This document shows positions 1 to 9,703 of a stretch of 64,000 nucleotides of DNA, in pieces. The DNA comes from JBBIRG01 sp964410965. GTDB taxonomy: Bacteria; CLD3; SB21; JBBIRG01. Under the pieces are notes generated by a model that was not told the origin of the DNA, did no database searches, and saw only the letters and a program-made list of their open reading frames with translations. The translations under genes were made by a program, and so were the position numbers. Numbering within the stretch: position 1 is the first letter of the stretch; every line of letters starts with the position of its first letter. The stretch is from assembly GCA_964410965.1 (NCBI GenBank), contig CAYPIY010000005.1, positions 1 through 64,000 on the forward strand. The letters are read 5' to 3'.

Positions 1-20
1 TAATGAAACTGAACTTTCAA

Positions 21-50
21 GGGACTGAATAATTTTCAGTCCCTTTTTTT
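21..50 (+). terminator. Rho-independent terminator
   Basis: A perfect 9-bp stem (GGGACTGAA with TTCAGTCCC) closes a 5-base loop and is followed by seven T residues. It most likely ends a plus-strand gene lying to the left of the window. Confidence 0.85.
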
Positions 51-152
51 GTTCATACAATTGTATTCTGGTATAAATATTTTTATGAAAGACAATTTCG
101 TCCTTGCCCCTTTTGAGTTTGAAATTGCCGAACTATGGAATTAAATATTCTT

Positions 153-180
153 TTGACATTCATATAAAAGAATGTAAATT
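153..180 (+). promoter_or_regulatory. Candidate promoter for the large beta-helix protein
   Basis: TTGACA is followed after 16 bases by TAAATT, about 105 bases before the start codon at 287. The -35 is perfect but the -10 is only a partial match. The remainder of 51-286 is AT-rich and holds no other feature I can support. Confidence 0.35.
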
Positions 181-286
181 GATTATGAAATCAACAGACA
201 ACAATGACAGTATAATGCTTGTTCCGGCATAAAAGCTATATCTGAATCTTTTAGTTCTTTATGTATGTAAAGCAAGGAGAAAAGCC

Positions 287-3200
287 ATGAGGAAATGCTT
301 ATCATCTCTGATTATTTTCTTTTCATCCGTTCTTTATACGGTTACGGGAAATACGCAGAATGTTTTCGTTTGGGACGGAAACATCAACAATCATACCGGC
401 TTGGAATGGAAAACATATCTGGAAAATCAGGGTTATACGGTTACCTACCCAGCTGTTGACAGCGTTTTGCCAAGCGATTATTCAATGTATGATGCCATCT
501 TTCTTCATTTCGGATTTTGGAATCCTGGTTATCACGGTATTACCGAATTTGAAGCGCAGAATATATATAACTACGGATTAAACGGCGGTAAAATTTATAT
601 TGAGGGCGGCGATATCAATGGGTGGCCGGGGACCAATCCGGGATATTTGATTGTTAGACAAATCTGCGGCCTTTCCGGCGCTGATGACGGCGGCTCCATT
701 ACAGTTAATGCAACAACACCTATGTCCGGAATGACGTCCACTTTGACCCATAGCATGTCTTTCCAGGGTTATACCGGAATAAACAGCTACCTTGATTTCC
801 TTTATCCTGACAGCTCTACCGGAATATTTTACAACAACGGAAATTGTCATGGTATTTCCTGGGATAACGGCACATACCGTGTAGTCTGCCTCAGCTTTGA
901 ATTAGCCGGACTGACCAGTGATACAACCGGAGTATCGCACAAAGACAGTTTGATGGGCAGGATTTTGGAGTTTCTGCTGCCGCCACCTACTTACATACCC
1001 CGTAAGGTAAAGGCTTCGGCGGGCGTGGAACAAATTACACTTACCTGGTCCATACCCGAACTCACTGCCGGATTCCAGAGATATCGGATTTATGGCGATA
1101 CCGTTCCAAATCCTGCCGTACAGATGGACAGCACAGCGGTGCCCGGCAATGTAAGCGATACATCGAAAATATATACAGGACTTATGCCCGGTACACGTTA
1201 TTATTTCCGCATAACCACGCTTCATGACGGCGGTGAAAGCGGGTTCTCTGATGAAGTCAGCGCAAAACCATTTACCGCACCTCAGGGCATCGTGGTTACG
1301 ACCACGGCTGATACAGGAACAGGATCACTGCGGTGGGCCATCCTTGAAGCTAACAACCAACCCGGCATAGACACGATCAGTTTTGAACCTTCCCTCATGA
1401 ATCAGATCCTATATTTGGAAAGCGGGCTTCCGCCTATAACCGGGCAAACTTTTATCAACGGAGACGTTGACGATAACGCGGAACCGGACATTGAACTGGA
1501 TGGCAGCTTACTGTATTCTTCGGATATCTTCACGATCCGGTCCGGCTTCAACATATTGAAGGGCCTGGTGATTTCCGGATCTCATGCTACTTCGGGAGCC
1601 GGTATTAAAATGACCGACACGTCAAGCCATGATAATCTGATCATCGGTAATTACATCGGACTCCGGCAGGACGGAAGCACCGTTAACGCCAATCTGCACG
1701 GAATATTCATTACCGGCGGAGCATACAGCAATTATATTGGCGACGGTACCGTTCAGGGCCGCAATGTGATTTCAGGAAATCAATCCGCAAACCTTTACCT
1801 TTCGGGCACATATGGTAATGTCATCCGCGGTAATTATTTCGGTCTCAGTACCGAAGGTTCAGGCATTGCCCCTGTTGTGTATGATGAATCGTGCATTTAT
1901 TTGAATAACAGCCACCATAATCAAATCGGCGGGTCCGGACCGGGTGATAGGAATATCATTTCAGGATCCATGGCTTATGGCACTTATGTTTATTACTCGG
2001 AAAACAATTCGATTATCAATAACTGGTTTGGTTTTGACGCCTTTGGAAACGCACACAGAAACCAGTACGGAGGTATCGTCATTCAGGAACTAAGCCATAA
2101 CTCCGTAATCGGATTAAATAAAATCGGAAATAACCGCTATGAAGGTTCTTACGGAATTACCGTGAGCAATGCCGACAGCATACTTATTTACGGTAATTAT
2201 GTGGGCACCACACCCGACGGGACAGCACAGGCCGGCAACGACGGCGGAATCACCATATACTACAGTCATTACATACAGGTCGGCGGAACCGGCGATTCAG
2301 CCCGGAATATTATCAGCGGCAATTACGGGCCAGGTATCGATATATACAATTCATCCGATATCCGCATCCTCAACAATTACATCGGCACCGATGTAAACGG
2401 CACCGCCGCGATTCATAACGAGTCAAACGGAATTTCCATTACAGACGACAGCCGGATGATCGCGGTCGGCAACGGGGAGGAATCCGGAAGAAATGTCATT
2501 TCCGGCAACTCCGGCTCCGGCCTGCGTTTCAATAACAGTGACGTTTCGATACGCAATATCAAAGTGATGGGAAATTTTATCGGTACCGACTTTACAGGCA
2601 CGCAAATTCTGCCGAACGGGAATCACGGCATACAGGCCACCGGAAACGGTGCTGTTCTCCGCGTGGATTCCATCGCTTTTAACTGTATTGCAAATAACGG
2701 ATTCGACGGCATAAATCTGGACGGAACGGGAGTCGACAGCGTGGTGATGTTCAACAACAGCATTTTCCATAACACCATGAACGGTATCACCGTAACCGCC
2801 GGAGCGCAGAACAATCTTTCGCCTCCGGGCCTCACTGGAGCTTCCGGGGATACCGTTTACGGATTTGCCTCAGGGAATAGTGAAATCCAGGTGTGCCGCG
2901 ATTCTGAAAACGAAGGCGAGTTCTATCTGGGAGTCACCGTCGCTGACGGGAACGGCCTGTGGTTTTTTCAACTGCCCGCAGGACTGCCTCCCAACACCAG
3001 CATTACAGCCCTTCAGACTCAATCCGGCTTACGTACTTCGGCTTTTTCAAGTCCCTTCCTTGTAAACCCAAATCATCTGAACGTCACAAAAACAACCGAT
3101 GACACCTCCATCGGAACTCTGAGGCATGCGATCAATTACGCGAATACCAGCCCGGGACCGGATTCTATCATGTTCCAGCTTCCGGGGAGCCGGAGTATTT

Positions 3201-6200
3201 ATCTAAGCAGTTCCTTGCCGGCACTCATCGACAGCTTTACCACCGTCAACGGAGACACAAACTCCGACGGCATCCCGGATATTGAAATCAAAGGCGCCAG
3301 CATGGGACACGGGCTGGTCATCCAGTCGTCGCATAACCAGATCAACGGACTGGTTATCAGCGGATGCGGAACGTATATGGGAAATGAGGCGGCAATACAA
3401 ATTTCGGGTACCCTCGCATACCTGAACCGGATCACAAACTGTTATATCGGCACCAATCCGGCCGGGACTGCAGCCGCCGCAAACGGCAACGGAATCATGA
3501 TTCTTTCGGGCGCTCATGACAACACGATCGGTTCCGAAACCTCATGGCTAGAAAACAATCGATCCTTTTCGGGCGGAAATGTGATATCTGGAAATATCAA
3601 TAATGGAATTTTTGTGCGTGACACCAATACCGTATATAATATCATCATCGGCAATCGTATCGGAACCGATGTCACCGGAAATGCCTCAATCCCCAATGAA
3701 AGAGGCATTCAGTTGAATATGGCCCAATTCAACCTGATCGGCAACGGTACCTCCGGCGGCCGCAATATCATTTCCGGAAACGCCTATTACGGGATCGATA
3801 TGTACGAAGCTCATAGGAATACCTTGTCCGGCAACATCATCGGATTAGACGCAGATGGTCAGAGCGATCTCGGTAACGGATCGATCGGCATTCTTTGCTA
3901 TGCGTCATACAACAATATGATCGGAACCGGGATACCGGAGGGCGGAAATATCATTTCCGGAAATGACGGACCGGATGGCGGCCTTGCACTGAACCAATCG
4001 GATAATAATGAGATTCTGGGCAACATCATCGGTCTGGATATTACAGGCGCTGTTGCAATTCCGAATTCAGGACCCGGCATCATGATCATATATGGCGGTA
4101 TCGGTAACAGGATCGGGAACGGTACGACAAACGGGCGCAATATCATTTCCGGAAATGAAACCGGAATCGAATTCTTCGTTGAACCATATTTAGATAAGGA
4201 AGGCAAGGAGTCCCAAGGGAATGGCCAAAGAGACAGTCGGAATTTCCGGGGCCCCATGGGTTATATTTCAAACAATGTAGTCATCGGAAATTATATCGGG
4301 ACTGACATTACGGGTACGGTTTTGATCCCGAATGATTCCCAGGGCATCGCCTTGATGAATCAGGGAGGCCAATTGTTACACAATTCGATCGGTGGCATGA
4401 CATCCGATTCAGGAAATGTGATCGCAGGCAGTGAATACGGCATTTATGTATATAATTCGGACTCAAACCGGATCCTCTACAATTCAATCGGCACCGATCA
4501 TTTGAATGAAGCGGATTTTGGCAATGGTTACGGCTTGTACCTGACTTATCATTCCTCTTCAAACGACGTCCGTTTTAATCATATCGCCTATAATTCCGTA
4601 TATGGCATCAGCGCTCATGAATCCGGAACTGCGGATAATACTTTCAGGTACAATTCCATATATGAAAATGGTGCTGGTATATATTTTATCAACGGTCCGC
4701 AGAACGGCATTCTTCCCCCGGTCATTTCGGCAATCGACAATGCAGACTCCACTTTACACGGATACTCCGTTCCCGGAGCGCTTGTACATTTATACGCGGA
4801 CACTTCGGCCAATCCACAAGGTCGTATTTTCTCCGGAGAAACGTACGCAGACGAAAGCGGAATTTGGTTCCTGAAAGTTCCGGTTCGGACAGGCTGGACT
4901 TTCCGCGCGCTTCAGGACAGCGCTATGAATACTTCCGAGTTTTCCAATCCGTACCTGCCGAAACTGGGACATTTAAGTGCCTTGCCAAATCCGCTGGATT
5001 TCGGCGATGTGATAACCGGAACGGCAGCCAATTTGGAAGTTAAGGTCTATTCACCCGACGGTCTGGTCGAAATCTCTGACTGGTCTCATAATTCGATGCA
5101 CTTCAATATCGATTCCGTTCGCGGCAATTACCTGATCCAAACCGGGGACACACTGCTGTTTTTCATCAGTTATCATCCCCTTTCAGTGCAAACGGATCAT
5201 GACACCCTGATAGTGTACAATAGTTACGGCGAATCGCTACGGTTACCTGTTCGGGGTAACGCCATTCCTCCGGCAGGCAATCTGACCGTGCGTCCGTTCT
5301 CAATTCATTTCGGTGAAAGACTGATTGGTGACAGCCTGAGCGGTTCGGTCTGGATGTATGCCGCTGACGGAGATGTGCAGATCAGTCTCCTGTCACTCCG
5401 GTATGGCACTGACTTCCGAATCAGGAATGCACTGACGCAACCATTCACAATACTCAATGGTGATTCCGTGCAGATCAGCCTGGGATTCAATCCGCAGTCA
5501 CCGGGAGAAAGATATGACACGCTGCTTATAGTGAACAACTCACCGGTCAGCCAAAAAAGCGTCCCTGTGCAGGGAACCGGATTGAGCAATTCGGATCCGA
5601 ACGCTTTCAGTGTGAAACAGTTCAACACAGCCAATCTGATCAATACTCGCTTTCCGGTTTTTCATTGGGAAGGTAAAGGGGACCCAAACGGTGACGCGCT
5701 GATTTACATTCTGGAAGTCAGCAAGACTTCCGACTTCGCGCTGGTTGCTTACCGCGATACGACGGCGGATACGACTCAAAGCGCGACAACACAGCTGGAC
5801 AGCCTCGGATCCTATTACTGGCGAGTGACGGCGCAGGACGGCTGGGGCGGATCACGGACCAGCAGCAGCGGGTATTTTCGGATCGACGCGGTTCCGGCCG
5901 AACTGACGGCGGGATCGTTCTTCAGTACGGTGCTGAAGCCGTACCTGTCGGTGAATGTGATCTCCAGCAAACTGATGCGGTCGGTGAACGCGGGCATCGG
6001 CCTGCGCAGTCCGGCGAACGCGCTGTTGGATACGACGACGAAGGCGTTCGATCTGGAATCGGCGCAGAATAAATTCTACCAGACGCCGTACAAGCTGACC
6101 TCCGCGGGCAAATTGTTCCTGACGATCACCGGAACCGACTCGGCGATGAACACGACAACGGTCAGCAGGAATTACAGTATCAGCGCGATCGCCAAGGAAA

Positions 6201-6913
6201 CCGCGTTGTCGGTCAGTTCGGATGATCACGACTGGATGATCACGGCTCCGAAGAAGACTGTAACCGAAGACGGGTATCTGCTGGTTTCTTCGGACAAGGA
6301 AGAAACGAAGACCATCCGGGGCCAGTCGGTACTGACCCTGGCGAAAGCCGCAGACCAGTGGGAAGCGATCGGGAAGAGGCTGAATATCCTGGGCTCTTCT
6401 GCGATCCGCGAAGGACACGGGTTCATGGTGACGATGCGGTATGACGAAACGGTGACGGCGGATCTTCAGAGGCGATATGCCGGTTACGACGAGCGGAACA
6501 TCGGGCTGTACGCGGAAGAGAACGGTGCGTGGGTATACATCGGCGGGGAAGGGAAGAACGGACAGGTGCAGTCGAAGGTGAAGGAATACGGGAAAGTGCA
6601 GATGATGTACAATCCGGAACATGAGTTCCTGCCGGTGAAGGTGGAACTGGCGCAGAACTATCCGAACCCGTTCAATCCGGCGACGACCATCCGGTTCGGC
6701 GTTCCTCAGGAAGGGAAGGTGAAGCTGACGGTGTACAACGTTCTGGGCCAGAAGGTGAAGGAACTGGTGAATGACACAAGAGCCGCCGGGTATTACAGCG
6801 TCATCTGGAACGGAAGAACCGGGAACGGTCATGCGGCCGCCAGCGGCGTATACCTGTACCGGATCGAGACTCCGCAGGGCACGGCGGTGAAAAAGATGAT
6901 GTTCGTGAAGTAA
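287..6913 (+). CDS. Giant secreted parallel beta-helix protein with type IX-style C-terminal sorting domain
   Basis: A 2208-residue exported protein. Residues 1-23 form a signal peptide. Residues about 25-230 look like a ThuA/glutamine-amidotransferase-like domain, followed by a fibronectin III-like domain (about 235-325). Two long arrays of right-handed beta-helix coils follow (about 410-880 and 1010-1500), each introduced by a CSLREA-like segment ('GSLRWAI', 'GTLRHAI') and built from repeats of the type NVISGN / IGTDxTG. Two choice-of-anchor D-like domains (about 1560-1770) and another FN3-like segment come next. The C-terminus (about 2115-2208) is a typical sorting domain with NYPNPFNP and 'GVYLYRIET', as used by type IX secretion. 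AAGGAGA seven bases before the ATG fixes the start. A surface-exposed or adhesive role is inferred; the ligand or substrate is unknown. From about 5815 onward the gene is visibly richer in GC than the helix part. Confidence 0.9.
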   Translation: MRKCLSSLIIFFSSVLYTVTGNTQNVFVWDGNINNHTGLEWKTYLENQGYTVTYPAVDSVLPSDYSMYDAIFLHFGFWNPGYHGITEFEAQNIYNYGLNGGKIYIEGGDINGWPGTNPGYLIVRQICGLSGADDGGSITVNATTPMSGMTSTLTHSMSFQGYTGINSYLDFLYPDSSTGIFYNNGNCHGISWDNGTYRVVCLSFELAGLTSDTTGVSHKDSLMGRILEFLLPPPTYIPRKVKASAGVEQITLTWSIPELTAGFQRYRIYGDTVPNPAVQMDSTAVPGNVSDTSKIYTGLMPGTRYYFRITTLHDGGESGFSDEVSAKPFTAPQGIVVTTTADTGTGSLRWAILEANNQPGIDTISFEPSLMNQILYLESGLPPITGQTFINGDVDDNAEPDIELDGSLLYSSDIFTIRSGFNILKGLVISGSHATSGAGIKMTDTSSHDNLIIGNYIGLRQDGSTVNANLHGIFITGGAYSNYIGDGTVQGRNVISGNQSANLYLSGTYGNVIRGNYFGLSTEGSGIAPVVYDESCIYLNNSHHNQIGGSGPGDRNIISGSMAYGTYVYYSENNSIINNWFGFDAFGNAHRNQYGGIVIQELSHNSVIGLNKIGNNRYEGSYGITVSNADSILIYGNYVGTTPDGTAQAGNDGGITIYYSHYIQVGGTGDSARNIISGNYGPGIDIYNSSDIRILNNYIGTDVNGTAAIHNESNGISITDDSRMIAVGNGEESGRNVISGNSGSGLRFNNSDVSIRNIKVMGNFIGTDFTGTQILPNGNHGIQATGNGAVLRVDSIAFNCIANNGFDGINLDGTGVDSVVMFNNSIFHNTMNGITVTAGAQNNLSPPGLTGASGDTVYGFASGNSEIQVCRDSENEGEFYLGVTVADGNGLWFFQLPAGLPPNTSITALQTQSGLRTSAFSSPFLVNPNHLNVTKTTDDTSIGTLRHAINYANTSPGPDSIMFQLPGSRSIYLSSSLPALIDSFTTVNGDTNSDGIPDIEIKGASMGHGLVIQSSHNQINGLVISGCGTYMGNEAAIQISGTLAYLNRITNCYIGTNPAGTAAAANGNGIMILSGAHDNTIGSETSWLENNRSFSGGNVISGNINNGIFVRDTNTVYNIIIGNRIGTDVTGNASIPNERGIQLNMAQFNLIGNGTSGGRNIISGNAYYGIDMYEAHRNTLSGNIIGLDADGQSDLGNGSIGILCYASYNNMIGTGIPEGGNIISGNDGPDGGLALNQSDNNEILGNIIGLDITGAVAIPNSGPGIMIIYGGIGNRIGNGTTNGRNIISGNETGIEFFVEPYLDKEGKESQGNGQRDSRNFRGPMGYISNNVVIGNYIGTDITGTVLIPNDSQGIALMNQGGQLLHNSIGGMTSDSGNVIAGSEYGIYVYNSDSNRILYNSIGTDHLNEADFGNGYGLYLTYHSSSNDVRFNHIAYNSVYGISAHESGTADNTFRYNSIYENGAGIYFINGPQNGILPPVISAIDNADSTLHGYSVPGALVHLYADTSANPQGRIFSGETYADESGIWFLKVPVRTGWTFRALQDSAMNTSEFSNPYLPKLGHLSALPNPLDFGDVITGTAANLEVKVYSPDGLVEISDWSHNSMHFNIDSVRGNYLIQTGDTLLFFISYHPLSVQTDHDTLIVYNSYGESLRLPVRGNAIPPAGNLTVRPFSIHFGERLIGDSLSGSVWMYAADGDVQISLLSLRYGTDFRIRNALTQPFTILNGDSVQISLGFNPQSPGERYDTLLIVNNSPVSQKSVPVQGTGLSNSDPNAFSVKQFNTANLINTRFPVFHWEGKGDPNGDALIYILEVSKTSDFALVAYRDTTADTTQSATTQLDSLGSYYWRVTAQDGWGGSRTSSSGYFRIDAVPAELTAGSFFSTVLKPYLSVNVISSKLMRSVNAGIGLRSPANALLDTTTKAFDLESAQNKFYQTPYKLTSAGKLFLTITGTDSAMNTTTVSRNYSISAIAKETALSVSSDDHDWMITAPKKTVTEDGYLLVSSDKEETKTIRGQSVLTLAKAADQWEAIGKRLNILGSSAIREGHGFMVTMRYDETVTADLQRRYAGYDERNIGLYAEENGAWVYIGGEGKNGQVQSKVKEYGKVQMMYNPEHEFLPVKVELAQNYPNPFNPATTIRFGVPQEGKVKLTVYNVLGQKVKELVNDTRAAGYYSVIWNGRTGNGHAAASGVYLYRIETPQGTAVKKMMFVK
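3761..4155 (+). repeat. Near-identical DNA repeats inside the beta-helix region
   Basis: The same 20 bases (CGCAATATCATTTCCGGAAA) occur at 3761-3780 and 4136-4155, and an almost identical copy lies at 3945-3964. Each encodes the N-I-I-S-G-N turn of a helix coil. Such repeats could allow recombination that changes the number of coils. Confidence 0.6.
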
Positions 6914-7009
6914 GGCAAAGAAGCAGAGATGAAACTAAAAAAAATGTTGCATTCCACTAAGCGGTGGCGTACATTAAGATTAATCTCAATTATCCATGGG
7001 GAGACACCT

Positions 7010-7561
7010 ATGAAACTTTATCAATTATTGGCGGTCGCGTCCATATTTTCCCTGGTACTGATCAGCTGCGGGGATGAGGATCCGCTGGACGCGGCATGGG
7101 CGAAGTTTGAGGATCAGGCGTATGCGGACGCTCATGCGGCCTTCACCGACCTGGTCAGCGACAAGGGCTCGGCGGCGCTGGTCGGGCTGGGCTGGACGAC
7201 GCTGCGGATGGATTCACTGGCGGCATCGGACGGGTATTTTGACCGGGCGAAAACGGACTCGGTGGTCGACGGGTATGCCGGCTGGTCGTGCGTCTTATGG
7301 GCGACGGAACGGTATGCGGAAAGCCTGGAGAAAGCCTCGTTCGCGCTCCGCAAACAGCCGAATTACGTGTTTACTTACGACCGGTCGGTGACGGACGAGG
7401 ACTTGCGCCTGCATCAGGCTTACGGGTATTTCCATCTGGGCGATTACAACAGCTGCATCCTGATGATCCGGTCCTTCCCCCAGGAAGCGAATTTCCCGCT
7501 GACCGCAACACCCGAAGAAATCCTCCTCAAGCTTGAAGAACTGAAAATATACGCGATCTGA
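7010..7561 (+). CDS. TPR-like outer-membrane or periplasmic lipoprotein
   Basis: A 183-residue protein with a lipoprotein signal peptide: hydrophobic stretch then LISC, the Cys being the predicted lipidation site at residue about 20. The mature part is helical, with TPR-like pairs around 'AWAKFEDQAYADAHAAF' and 'YAESLEKASFALRKQPNY'. The start at 7010 is chosen over an upstream ATG at 6929 because it sits behind GGGGAG (6998-7003) and begins the signal peptide directly. It lies 96 bases after the large sorted protein, so the two may be co-transcribed. Its high GC and G/C-ending codons match the 3' end of that gene. The function is not known. Confidence 0.75.
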   Translation: MKLYQLLAVASIFSLVLISCGDEDPLDAAWAKFEDQAYADAHAAFTDLVSDKGSAALVGLGWTTLRMDSLAASDGYFDRAKTDSVVDGYAGWSCVLWATERYAESLEKASFALRKQPNYVFTYDRSVTDEDLRLHQAYGYFHLGDYNSCILMIRSFPQEANFPLTATPEEILLKLEELKIYAI

Positions 7562-7590
7562 TCCGGCATGCTCCTTCGATTGTTATATAA

Positions 7591-7618
7591 AGGCTGAAAA
7601 TATTCAGCCTTTTTTTTT
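7591..7618 (+). terminator. Rho-independent terminator
   Basis: The 8-bp stem AGGCTGAA/TTCAGCCT with a 4-base loop is followed by eight T residues, 29 bases after the lipoprotein stop codon. Confidence 0.9.
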
Positions 7619-7645
7619 GAAAAAATAAAAATAAAAGCATACATT
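7617..7645 (+). promoter_or_regulatory. Candidate pepT promoter
   Basis: TTGAAA, a 17-base spacer and TACATT lie 40 bases before the pepT start codon. The -35 overlaps the end of the preceding terminator's T-tract, a compact arrangement typical of adjacent independent units. Confidence 0.45.
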
Positions 7646-7684
7646 AACTTATCAAACCCATCATCTTTTATTAAAAGGTGCTAT

Positions 7685-8935
7685 ATGTTCGAACCCGGTT
7701 ATAAGTTCTCTTGCGTGGACCGCTTTCTGAAATACGTACAATATGATACTCAGTCCGACGATGAATCATCTTCTTTTCCGAGCACAGAGAAACAGAAAAT
7801 CTTAGCGAAAGATCTCGCCGATGAACTGAAATCAATGGGCTTGAAGGATGCCTGCATGGACGAGAACGGTTACGTCATGGCGACATTGCCCGCCAATACA
7901 CGAAAGACCGTGCCGGCCGTAGGATTCATCGCACATATGGACACATCACCCGCTGTATCCGGGGCGAATGTCAGGCCTGTCATCCACAAAAATTATCAGG
8001 GGCAGGACATCGTGTTGCCCGGCGATCCCCGACAGATCGTCCGTGTCGTTGAAAATCCCGATCTGGAAAAAATGAGCGGGTATGATATCATCACATCGGA
8101 CGGTACAACGCTTCTCGGCGCGGACAACAAGGCCGGCATTGCTGAAATCATGGATGCGGTCCAGTACCTGACCGCTCATCCGGAAATCAAACACGGGCCT
8201 GTCAAGGTATGCTTCACGCCGGATGAAGAAGTCGGCCGCGGAACTGAAAAATTTGACGTGAAAAAATTCGGAGCCGCTGCGGCTTATACCGTCGACGGAT
8301 CTTCAAGAGGAGAAGTGGAAACTGAGACATTCAGCGCCGATGCCGTGACCCTGCAGTTCAGGGGCAAGAACATTCATCCCGGTTTCGCTAAAAACAAAAT
8401 GGTCAATTCCATCAAGATCGCCGCAAAATTCATCGATTCCCTTCCCAAGGACCGCCTTTCGCCGGAAACGACGGAACACCGGGAAGGATTCGTGCACTGC
8501 ACATCTTTCAGCGGAAACGAGGAAATGACCACGCTGAAATTCATCATCCGTGATTTTGAAACGGATAAGCTAAAGGAATATGAGCAATATCTGAAAAGCC
8601 TTGCCGAAAAGACACTGGCCGGATTTCCCGGAGCCGCGATGGACTTCCAGGTTCACGAACAATACCGGAACATGAAGCATGTCCTGAACCAGCATCCCCA
8701 TGTGGCCGCTTACGCGATCGAAGCCATGGAAAAACTGGGCATCAAACCCATACTGACGCCCATCCGCGGAGGCACTGACGGTTCGCGCCTTTCCTACATG
8801 GGTTTGCCCACCCCTAATATTTTTGCCGGAGAACACAGTTTCCATTCCAAGCTCGAATGGATTTCCGTGCAGGACATGGAAATGGCCGTGAAAGTAATCA
8901 TCATGATCGCGGCGCTATGGGAGGAGCACAGCTGA
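7685..8935 (+). CDS. pepT: Peptidase T (tripeptide aminopeptidase), M20B family
   Basis: A cytoplasmic zinc aminopeptidase that removes the N-terminal residue from tripeptides. The protein is 416 residues, the usual family length. Metal-binding signatures of family M20 are present: HMD at 84-86 (HMDTSP), GADNKAG for the bridging Asp, PDEEVG for the catalytic Glu and ligand, and the C-terminal EHSFHS His. RGGTDGS near residue 360 is the expected M20 substrate-binding loop. AAAGGTG precedes the ATG. The gene stands alone between a terminator/promoter pair on the left and a hairpin terminator on the right. Identification is confident from motif order and length. Confidence 0.95.
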   Translation: MFEPGYKFSCVDRFLKYVQYDTQSDDESSSFPSTEKQKILAKDLADELKSMGLKDACMDENGYVMATLPANTRKTVPAVGFIAHMDTSPAVSGANVRPVIHKNYQGQDIVLPGDPRQIVRVVENPDLEKMSGYDIITSDGTTLLGADNKAGIAEIMDAVQYLTAHPEIKHGPVKVCFTPDEEVGRGTEKFDVKKFGAAAAYTVDGSSRGEVETETFSADAVTLQFRGKNIHPGFAKNKMVNSIKIAAKFIDSLPKDRLSPETTEHREGFVHCTSFSGNEEMTTLKFIIRDFETDKLKEYEQYLKSLAEKTLAGFPGAAMDFQVHEQYRNMKHVLNQHPHVAAYAIEAMEKLGIKPILTPIRGGTDGSRLSYMGLPTPNIFAGEHSFHSKLEWISVQDMEMAVKVIIMIAALWEEHS

Positions 8936-8954
8936 TCTGAAGACCGAAAAACAA

Positions 8955-8990
8955 CAAAAGGCTTTCCGGACCGGAAAGCCTTTTGTTTTA
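8955..8990 (+). terminator. Rho-independent terminator after pepT
   Basis: CAAAAGGCTTTCCGG pairs with CCGGAAAGCCTTTTG, giving a stem of 13 or more base pairs flanked by A- and T-rich tracts. Because both strands carry a T-tract it may also serve the minus-strand gene ending at 9039. Confidence 0.85.
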
Positions 8991-9038
8991 CCAACGCAAG
9001 GAGACTGTGTGACCAACAACATTAAAACTTCATCCTGA

Positions 9039-9452
9039 TCATGGCTTCTGCACTGAGAGGGCGGCACATACATGCCTGACCAGCTTGCTGTCATCGAACC
9101 GAGCCGCTTCCTTCACGGCCCACGTCCCGCGTCCGTCTCCGATCTGCTGCAGCAGCATCGCCGCCATTGCCCGGACATTCTGATCCTCATGGTTCCTCAG
9201 AATGCGCATCATCGGTATAACCGCTTTTTTATAAGACAATTCCGGATGCATCCGCTTCAGATCCACCATAACTTCAATCGCACTCAGATTGAAATCGTCA
9301 TTGTACCGTCCGAGCGTAATGTTCAGGTTCTTTTCGGCGTAACTCAGCACTTTGTCACTGATCGTATCCTCCGCATCCGATGCCCCCGGGGTGAATGACA
9401 CAGCCATTCCGGTAATCACCAGGAAGGCTGCCAGTTTAAATAACGTTTTCAT
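9039..9452 (-). CDS. Small exported HEAT-repeat-like protein
   Basis: A 137-residue protein with an N-terminal signal peptide (about 1-27, hydrophobic core then 'SFTPGASDA'). The mature part is helical; 'EDQNVRAMAAMLLQQIGD' and 'DDSKLVRHVCAALSV' resemble HEAT-type helix pairs. AAAGGA lies seven bases before the ATG and supports the start. It is convergent with pepT and divergent from the acyltransferase gene at 9704. I do not recognise a named family; a periplasmic scaffold role is only a guess. Confidence 0.7.
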   Translation of the reverse strand: MKTLFKLAAFLVITGMAVSFTPGASDAEDTISDKVLSYAEKNLNITLGRYNDDFNLSAIEVMVDLKRMHPELSYKKAVIPMMRILRNHEDQNVRAMAAMLLQQIGDGRGTWAVKEAARFDDSKLVRHVCAALSVQKP

Positions 9453-9703
9453 AATCCCGTCCTTTCATTTTTTATTTCCGATACATTCATCCTTACGTTC
9501 CTAATTTCAAAAAGTTTCAAAACCAAGGAAAAAGCCTCTCATGGGCCTTTTACAGGCGCTGTACGGGGGTTAAAAGATCTGCGCTGTTCAGTAATTTGAA
9601 AGAGATAAAAATTTTATCATACGAAGGACCCGGCTTTTTGTTTCAGGCGGTTGGGGATCATTTCCCTTTTCCTTTATCCTGCGGTTTTCTTTTCTGATAC
9701 CAT

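Noticed and set aside
1590..4640. Periodic repeats that could suggest a CRISPR-like array
   Set aside because: The repeats are in frame, diverged and encode beta-helix coils; spacing and spacer content do not fit a CRISPR array.
5852..6832. A 326-codon open frame on the minus strand
   Set aside because: It lies wholly inside the C-terminal part of the large sorted protein, whose frame has clear domains; the antisense frame is Arg/His-rich and is explained by high GC codon bias.
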